64,000 nt of DNA, taken from contig CBFFRP010000432.1 of the NCBI GenBank assembly GCA_965644295.1, forward strand, positions 124,001 to 188,000. Direction: 5' to 3'. Within the stretch, counting starts at the first letter, position 1. Every line of letters starts with the position of its first letter. The DNA comes from Paraphysomonas bandaiensis (lineage: Eukaryota; Chrysophyceae). The translations under genes and the position numbers were made by a program. This document shows, in pieces, positions 57,274-64,000 of this stretch. The notes beneath the pieces are model-generated. The model was given only the letters and a program-made list of their open reading frames with translations. It was not told where the DNA came from and did not search any database.

Positions 57274-59208
57274 ATGGAGGACGAGCTATCAGGATATTCT
57301 CAGGATGACCTCATATTTGAGGTTAAACGACTTCGACAGCGAGTACAGGTTCTTGAGAATGACAAGAAGATTATGGAGGAAGAGTTCGCTATTGCTCAGA
57401 CTGGCAGTGCTGATAGCGCCATACACACCAATCAAGACACGGCCAAACTAAAGGATCAGTTGTATAGCATGCGGAATATGCTCACTATGTATGTACAGAA
57501 GTATCGCGTCGTACAGACATTCTTAGAGTTGGAGCGAAAGACGTTACGTGAAATAAGAAGTGAGGTTGACAGTTGCTACGACTCGACGAAGAAAGATGTA
57601 GAGCAAAAGCTGAATTTAGTCGTTAAAGCTGTACAGTCTCGTGAATATGCTCTGCAAAAGAGATTACAAAAGATGACGAATGATTTATTTAAAGAGAAGG
57701 AAAGAAAAGAACACCTTGTCATTGAAGCATCGGAACTGAAAAAAGAGCGTAATTTAATTTCGAAATCACTCGAAAATGTTCAGAAAGAATTCGCTGCTGA
57801 AAAGGAGATGATGAAAGAACACTTTGATCGCATCAGTAAAAAGATAGAAGACTATCAGCAGGAACATGCTCATGAAGTTCAGGCAATGAGAAATGAAATT
57901 GCAGACAAGGACAAAGCACAAGTGGAACTTGAAGGAAATAATTGCAAATTGAGGAAGCAAATTAAGTCCATGCAAGAGGAGCATACTGTGTTGTTTTCTA
58001 AAAATGAAGAACTGTCAGTTGCCCTTCGGGCTCATTCTGAAGATGCAGAGAACTGGCGCCGAGTTCGTAAAACTCTTGAAGAGAAAATCGCTGAACTTGA
58101 GAATCAAATTTCGGACAGCAAGACTAAGGGTGATACGGAATGCGAAAAGCTCAAAGACCAGATTCGAGTTCTGAATGATCAACTCGAGAAGATGATGGCC
58201 AATCATGACGCATTGACGAATGATTTTAATTCTGTTTTGGCGAGAGAGGAAAGTTTGCGCATGGAGTTACATGGTAACTCTAATGACAAGAGTGATATGC
58301 AGCGCAAGTTACGGAGCATAAATGAAAAGTTAAAAGAGATGGAAGCTCTGCATAGCGAGGAGACAGCTGCCTTGCGAGACCATATCCTGGAAGAAGAAAG
58401 GAAAGCCTCGGCTGTCGCGAAAGAGCTTTCTAAAGAAAAACAGAGAGCAGATGGAGCTGCTGCTGAGTTAACGCGCGCCCAACAAGCTATGTTGGCTAAA
58501 GATGGAGAAATCAAGTCCCGTGACGAAGAGTTGAATAGACTGCGAGGGGTTGTGGGAGATTTGGAGCGGAAGATAAAATCGTTTGAACGAGAACTTTCTG
58601 CTGGAGAGAGCTCTATTGCCAGTCTTCGGAGTGACAGGGACGATGCTCTAGCTTCTGCAAATACCCTGAAGGAAGCACTCTCTGCCTCAGCAGTTAAGGT
58701 GGATGAACTCGAGAGTGAAGTGCAGCGCCTTCAAGAGGAGGTGCGAAATTTGCGGGAGGAACTTAGCCGGGCAGATCATTCAGTGCTCGAGAAGTTGCGC
58801 TGCCAGGTAAGCGAGAAAGAAGTAGCACTGGCTGAAGGGCAAGAGGAGATTGCGAAACTGAAAGATACTATTAGACGAGAATGTGAAGAGCGAACAGAAA
58901 TGATGTTGGAAATGTCTGAGTTGCGAGATCAGATACGGCGCTTGAGTAGCCTCAATTTGAGATCTCAGTCGTCATCATCTGCTGGTGTGGAAGTGGCAAT
59001 GCAAACACCCTCAAGACCACATTATTCGGCATCTGCGACGACCTATGAGAACCCCACATCGAAAAAGTCATCTGGTGTTAGCATGTTGAAACAGTTATCA
59101 ACAGATGGTGGTAGTTCTATGACAGACTCAAGCTGGGCTCAAAAACTTGCGAAACAGGGTACCGCGGGTATCAATAAATCGAAGCGGAAGTCCAAGTATC
59201 GTTCATAG
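57274..59208 (+). CDS. Long coiled-coil protein, 644 aa
   Basis: Intronless. Almost the whole protein from residue 10 to about 560 is heptad-patterned and rich in Glu, Lys, Leu and Arg (for example LIFEVKRLRQRVQVLENDKK, KLRKQIKSMQEEHTVLFSKN, DELESEVQRLQEEVRNLREE). The C-terminal about 80 residues are Ser/Thr-rich with a very basic end (NKSKRKSKYRS). There is no motor, kinase or membrane domain. Such proteins are usually cytoskeletal, centrosomal/basal-body or tethering factors, but no orthologue is recognised. Weak similarity to myosin tails or golgins would be compositional. Confidence 0.85.
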   Translation: MEDELSGYSQDDLIFEVKRLRQRVQVLENDKKIMEEEFAIAQTGSADSAIHTNQDTAKLKDQLYSMRNMLTMYVQKYRVVQTFLELERKTLREIRSEVDSCYDSTKKDVEQKLNLVVKAVQSREYALQKRLQKMTNDLFKEKERKEHLVIEASELKKERNLISKSLENVQKEFAAEKEMMKEHFDRISKKIEDYQQEHAHEVQAMRNEIADKDKAQVELEGNNCKLRKQIKSMQEEHTVLFSKNEELSVALRAHSEDAENWRRVRKTLEEKIAELENQISDSKTKGDTECEKLKDQIRVLNDQLEKMMANHDALTNDFNSVLAREESLRMELHGNSNDKSDMQRKLRSINEKLKEMEALHSEETAALRDHILEEERKASAVAKELSKEKQRADGAAAELTRAQQAMLAKDGEIKSRDEELNRLRGVVGDLERKIKSFERELSAGESSIASLRSDRDDALASANTLKEALSASAVKVDELESEVQRLQEEVRNLREELSRADHSVLEKLRCQVSEKEVALAEGQEEIAKLKDTIRRECEERTEMMLEMSELRDQIRRLSSLNLRSQSSSSAGVEVAMQTPSRPHYSASATTYENPTSKKSSGVSMLKQLSTDGGSSMTDSSWAQKLAKQGTAGINKSKRKSKYRS

Positions 59209-60063
59209 TTTTACATGCATGGAAGTGCACATGTTAAAATCTCTAGTGCTCAATGTGTGATATTGTATCATTTTACTTATTCGGACTAAATTTAATAATA
59301 ATTTTACAGAACAATGAGATCATAGTAGTAATGTTCAAAGATGTTCAAGTCAATACAGTATAGGTCAGGTAAGACATCGACACCCTGGCCCCTTACCCCC
59401 TCATAAGAACGTGGGGTTCAACGGATACGCGATGAAGGGAACTGCTGAGAAAATTTATTGTTTTTATTTGTGAGACTTCTCAATTCTTATTGAGGTGTTT
59501 TATATTACATGTTTGCGTAGAGTATATAAGATATAAGTAGGTTATCACGTAATTAATTTTGTGACGAGGTGTATTTTAATCTACCTGATCAGATATTTAC
59601 CAAAATTGGAGGACTGAGTGACGAAATACGTCAATCGTATTGTTGAAACCAAATTGAAATTGTTAATACAACTTTTAAGAAAAGTTTAAAGCATGTCTAA
59701 CTACTTCTGTTTAGTCTTAATGCGCAAAATTTCGTTGTGAGTAGTCTAATGTACTTACTTGCACTAAATGATAAGAACGTAATATATACTAATGAGAATT
59801 ATGATATTAACACGTGAAATGGTTTGTCAGAGTTATCTATCAAGGCCCATGTTTATTTATTTCAACTTCTTATTTTAATTCACAAGGCTGTAACTGTTCT
59901 AAACAAGATCTAACCGTATCTGGCAGGGCGCGTACGAATCACCAGGCATGACTAGAAGCTACTGAACTCTTACATTGAAAGAAAATTGGAATAGGGCCAA
60001 TATATTTTTATGAAAGACGCCATCTGTTTTCCAACCATCTACATTCTACATACTGTATGCTTG
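59209..60063. other. Convergent intergenic region, nothing seen
   Basis: AT-rich DNA between the coiled-coil and EGF-protein genes; no frame or RNA gene supported. Confidence 0.5.
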
Positions 60064-62628
60064 TTAATCTTCCTTCTCTACTGATTCCAATAGAGTGTTC
60101 CACTTCACAGCAATCCTCCTCGCTCGCTCAGTTTTGTTCATTAGACCCAAAGACATAACTTGAAGCACTAAATCCATTCCAGCCTCAAAATCTTTACGCT
60201 GAGTAATGAGCGAATATGGGTACATGACGAACTGTATCGCGTGCAATGCAATCTGAGCCGCTCGTACGACTTGTCTCAAGTACGCCACCACGAGAACACA
60301 AACAACAAAGATGATGAAAATAAACACCCCGAAGTATCTGTCAAGATGAAGAAGTCAGTAAGAAACCAATACACGTTCTTCTATGTAAGCACTTACTCTT
60401 GCTTTGGGACCGCAATCAGAGCCCCGGATAGATGATCCATAACGTTTACCATCTCCACTGCAAGGGTTAGATTTAGGATCTGCGCTTGGTTGCCTATTAC
60501 AAAAGTCAGCATAGTGAAGGAGGTTGATTACTTTATATTCTACATACCAGCATCGTCAGCGACTGAGCACGGGACAGCAAATACCATCTGCCTCTCCGTG
60601 TTCTCCACTTGCACAACTGCACCAAGCTTCACCCGACTAGTCAAATCTTCAACTCCAAAGGCAGTTTCGTCGTATGAATGGAAGCAAGGAGAACTGGAGG
60701 TACACAGTCCGCCTTTATTCTTCTCAAGAAAGCGGTCGATAAAAGACACATCCATCCCTTCCTCCATATGTCTTATTCCCGTTTCAGGACTCATTATGCC
60801 AGCTACAGAAACGGCACGGAAAGGGATGGGTGCACAGCCTTTACCAGCACAGGTCAAGACTGGTGGACGTACATCACGACAGCCTGACCCACGTGATGTC
60901 AACATGCCATCTCCCTCGTATCCCGGAAGGCAGGCACAGTAGTAACCACCATTCGTATTTACACACCTACCAAAGAACGCGTGAAACATGTGCACGGCTT
61001 AAGATAAATCTTACTTTGCTTCGCGTGAGCACTTATGGCGATAGCGATCATTCGTACCAGTGTACGTACACTCATCTATATCGGACACGATGACCTTCCT
61101 GCACAGAGGGAGGGTTTGATTATTTCAGAGTTTTATGGCTTTGAATTGCTCTACCTTGTCTTTGTAATGTTTGCTGTCTTCTCCATCCAGGGTGTCTGAA
61201 TGGTGTAGTATACGTAGTGTACTCCCGGATCTGTAAAGTAAGCACCAAAAGGCATAGAGTAGTGGATGCTGACGCGACGCATGAAGATATCCGGTTGACT
61301 GTCAGAAACTCGTAAGCCGTGCTCTTCGTAAGAGTCACCCTGTTGGTAGTAAATAGGGTTCGGTCCATCAAGAGTCAAGTCGATCCCATCATTGCTGAAG
61401 CAATAGTTGTGGTCAAGACGACGGTTGACAGCTCCACGTGCTGTAGATTTGGTGATAGGAGAGGTGTGGTTGACATGATCGTCAGGAAGAGGCAACTCAA
61501 AGGGATTGTGAGCAGAAATAAAACCTCTTGGAGCCATACACCTATGCGTGTAAATTAATTCAAGCATCACAACAGTGTCCACGTGTATACCACCATCAAA
61601 TTCATTCGTTGGTACCTGTATCCTCCTTCATCTATGTAGTTCACACATTCACAGGGACGCAGACAGGAGTTTCCTTCTTTGCAGTAGTCTGGGGGAGTAT
61701 ATTTCTCGCAGCTAAACCCATCTCCAGAGTATCCATCCTTACAAGCACACTCATAGGTGTGTGTCGTACTGTCAGGGAGGCATTTCGCATTAGAGTGGCA
61801 CCGGTGATTCGAACATGGGTCATCCGTACACCGGAAATCACTTTTGCATCGCTGGATACAGTCCGAAGTGGGGTCTATTTGTCGCACATGTTACTCAGAA
61901 TGTAAATACATGCACCATGTAACACAAAGGCAAAAGCCCATACATACATCAACAAACTCTTACGCACCTGGGCCACAAGAAGTTCTGCAGCATCGAGTTG
62001 TATCTTTATGTCCCCCACACATGCCAGTACTAGATGCCCGGCGGTAAAGAGCGGCAGTTGAACTTGCACCATTACCAGATCCCTCCACAGCATAAAACCC
62101 TTCGTTGACACATGCGCATTCATAGCTTCCAATCGTGTTCACACATTGCGCTGACGAATGGCACGAATGGGTTCCTATGGCACATTCGTCGACATCCTCA
62201 ACCCAATAGTCAATGGTATGGCATTCACTTGTCTCACGCCCTCCAATCTTCCTCTGCAAGAATGCAGTCACCAAATACTTACCAATTTGTCCACTCAAAG
62301 CCTTTCCATCATACTCAATATGTACCGAAGTGATATCTTGAAAATGAGAGTTCAAAAACTTAGTTGCCATTTTAATGATCATATTGTGGTGGTTTTTTGC
62401 CTCAGAAACAGCTTCGTGCTGAGTGACTGCAATTTTAGCGTATCCAGTGGGCGATTTCGGGTCAGGAATAGGAGCACACTTCTCAACCTCTCGTTTGATA
62501 GTAATGTCCCCATTGTTATTTATTTCAATTTGTGGATTGATTTGTAATTCATTTGTTTCTCCTGTAGAGGCTGTGGCTGTGATGGTTAATAACAGCACAG
62601 CTAACTGCATAAACACGCGAGACATCAT
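60064..62628 (-). CDS. Type I membrane protein with calcium-binding EGF and DUF5011-like Ig-type domain
   Basis: Multi-exon. [20 protein letters not shown] is a signal peptide. A first ectodomain is followed by a calcium-binding EGF ([18 protein letters not shown] then [16 protein letters not shown]), an EGF-like module ([20 protein letters not shown] then [13 protein letters not shown]) and a segment resembling a bacterial-type Ig-like/DUF5011 domain ([44 protein letters not shown]). A second calcium-binding EGF (DIDECTYTG ... [20 protein letters not shown], split by an intron) comes next, then a juxtamembrane region ([13 protein letters not shown]), one TM helix ([20 protein letters not shown]) and a cytoplasmic tail of about 65 residues. 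Probably an adhesion or receptor-like surface protein. Ligand unknown. Head-to-head with the HPP gene. Confidence 0.83.
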
Positions 62629-63403
62629 CAGACTATCACACTAGCAACAATAGACTCCTGTATATAGAGGTGATTATTACTGATGTTATAGTAGATTGGT
62701 AGTTGTGGTTGTGTGTGGAGTGTGCAGTGGAGATATGGCGATAGTTATATGCATATGAGTATATGTATGCATGCATTGTATGCAATGCTCATCTGCTGCT
62801 CTGCTCGTGCATGCTATGAGCTACACAGTACAGTACAGTACAGCAGTATACAATATCGCCATTACAATGTAGTACTGCCCTACAGCACAATATACAGTCG
62901 ACTCTATAGGATTGACTATATATACTATATAGAGTATATACATACTACTACATACTAGTATATGTACTCTGTATCCAAGTGCGGATACGACATACGATCC
63001 AATCCTCGTATTTTACTGACGTACTGTACATCTAGACTATGAGTTCCCAACACCGCACGCAACCTAAAACCCCCTATTTTTGAACGATTCTCCTTTGTTG
63101 TATTCTAAAAGTCTGTGTTTTTTTTGTGGTTTCGGTTCTCCGCATGAACGTTGTTAGCAAACGGAGTTTCTATGCACACAGAGCTGCTACACTCAACTTC
63201 AACAAACTCCTCATGCTTTAACCACAAAGGACACATTGATATGTGTCGCGGTTGTTTCCTGTTACCACTGTAATCGCTTGTAAATGATAAGTACTGCCGA
63301 TATATTCGAGTTCATATTATTTTATATTTAGCGTTGCATCCCAACTGCTGACATCTTTCGACATTGCCCAAGTTATACTCTATATGCGTTATTCAACTCA
63401 GCA
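62629..63403. promoter_or_regulatory. Shared upstream region of EGF-protein and HPP genes
   Basis: Contains cagtacagtacagtacag at about 62826-62843 and a tatac/tactac-rich tract at 62910-62970, like other divergent gaps. The part near 63100-63400 is more neutral DNA. Confidence 0.45.
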
Positions 63404-64000
63404 ATGAATGTAGATGAGGACAACATATGTTATCACAATGTAATTGTGCAAACAATACGGGATTATTGTGGGCGAATATCACGAAAGGTCAATCTTTACA
63501 CTGATTCCGGAGATCAGGCCAAGCGGGCAGATAACTGGACAGTTTTCCAGGCATTCATAGGGTCATTTATTGGAATTCTAGTTTTATCATACTTAAATTA
63601 TAAGCTTGAGTTGGAAAAATCTGATTTTGTTATGATTGTGGGTAGCTTCGGAGCACAGGCTGTTCTTCTTTTTGCCGCCCCAACATCTCCACTTGCGCAG
63701 CCATGGAATTGTATATTTGGAAATGCAATATCATCAGCACTTGGAGTATCTATATTTAAACTATTTGAGGTGGGAATCGATAAATTTGAAAATTTAAGCT
63801 ATGTAGCTGCAGCGGCATCTGTGGCTCTTTCAATAGTAGTAATGCTACTTACGAAATCACTTCATCCCCCAGCTGGAGCAACTTCGCTCATTGCTGTTCT
63901 CGGAAGTCAGCGCATTCATGACCTAGGCTATTGGTATGTACTGTTTCCTGCCGTGATTGCATCTAGTGTTCATGTGTTTATTGCTCTCTTGTATAACAAT
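63404..64000 (+). CDS. HPP-family integral membrane protein (5' part, runs off the window)
   Basis: Open for 199 codons to the window edge without a stop. After a 40-residue soluble N-terminus, TM segments begin at FQAFIGSFIGILVLSYL. Family signatures are MIVGSFGAQAVLLFAAPTSP then LAQPWNCIFGNAISSALGVS, and the name-giving TKSLHPPAGATSLIAVLGS. HPP proteins have four or five TM helices; some bacterial and plant members transport nitrite across organelle membranes (family knowledge), so an anion-transport role is possible. C-terminal domains, if any, lie outside. Confidence 0.88.
   Translation, partial: MNVDEDNICYHNVIVQTIRDYCGRISRKVNLYTDSGDQAKRADNWTVFQAFIGSFIGILVLSYLNYKLELEKSDFVMIVGSFGAQAVLLFAAPTSPLAQPWNCIFGNAISSALGVSIFKLFEVGIDKFENLSYVAAAASVALSIVVMLLTKSLHPPAGATSLIAVLGSQRIHDLGYWYVLFPAVIASSVHVFIALLYNN

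Noticed and set aside
62277-62310. A 29-nt intron inside the first exon of the EGF gene (GTAAGT ... TTGCAG)
   Set aside because: Shorter than every other intron here and the frame is open through it; read-through is the simpler model, although splicing cannot be excluded.

Overview
This is a window of nuclear DNA from a unicellular eukaryote. The protein-coding genes are split by many short introns (about 45-60 nt, GT-AG, donors mostly GTAAGT, GTATGT or GTGAGT). The intergenic DNA is AT-rich. The gene set is typically eukaryotic: mitochondrial ribosomal proteins, PDK1 kinase, a four-domain voltage-gated channel, a formin and an ER sulfatase-modifying enzyme. The lineage cannot be fixed from the sequence alone. 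The mix (Crypton-like tyrosine recombinase, HPP membrane protein, EF-hand protein ending in a charged tail, EGF-type surface protein) would suit a heterotrophic protist, perhaps a stramenopile relative, but that is a guess.

Layout, left to right. 0-3 kb: gene-poor, with two copies of a dispersed repeat around a GC-richer decayed coding stretch. 3-6.4 kb (minus): a WW/G-patch/C2H2 splicing-type protein and the pre-rRNA processing factor Esf2/ABT1. 7-9.3 kb (plus): GUF1/EF4, a mitochondrial translation GTPase. 10.6-13.7 kb: a head-to-head EF-hand protein and carnosine N-methyltransferase-like enzyme. 14.6-20.7 kb (minus): a 24-TM calcium-type channel with an inserted DEP domain. 21.3-22.6 kb (plus): mitochondrial ribosomal protein bS18m with a very long N-terminal extension. 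24.9-30.3 kb (minus): PDPK1 and SUMF1. 30.5-34.2 kb (plus): a Crypton-like tyrosine recombinase followed by two families of roughly 190-bp tandem repeats. 37 kb (plus): mL53. 37.9-40.2 kb: more dispersed repeats. 41.1-45.7 kb (minus): an unusual formin. 46.4-52.3 kb: ELOVL-type elongase, beta-hexosaminidase and a GT61 glycosyltransferase. 52.9-62.6 kb: an eEF1A-type methyltransferase, a Cys-rich membrane protein, a long coiled-coil protein and an EGF-repeat type I membrane protein. 63.4 kb to the end: the start of an HPP-family membrane protein.

Genes alternate strand almost strictly, giving at least eight head-to-head pairs that share 0.2-0.8 kb of upstream DNA. Most of these shared upstream regions, and some single-gene 5' flanks, carry tracts rich in TAC/ATAC/GTA. 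Functional threads are mitochondrial translation (GUF1, bS18m, mL53), ribosome and translation-factor maturation (Esf2, eEF1A methyltransferase), secretory/lysosomal glycan and sulfatase chemistry (SUMF1, hexosaminidase, GT61), and calcium/actin signalling (channel, EF-hand protein, PDK1, formin).

The strongest novelty candidates are (1) a formin whose FH2 domain is flanked by two coactosin-like ADF-H domains and whose proline-rich FH1 region is replaced by 17 copies of a 24-28 residue repeat, (2) a four-domain EEEE channel with a DEP domain in the II-III linker, and (3) a Crypton-like element whose 3' end, including its own last codons, is tandemly repeated.
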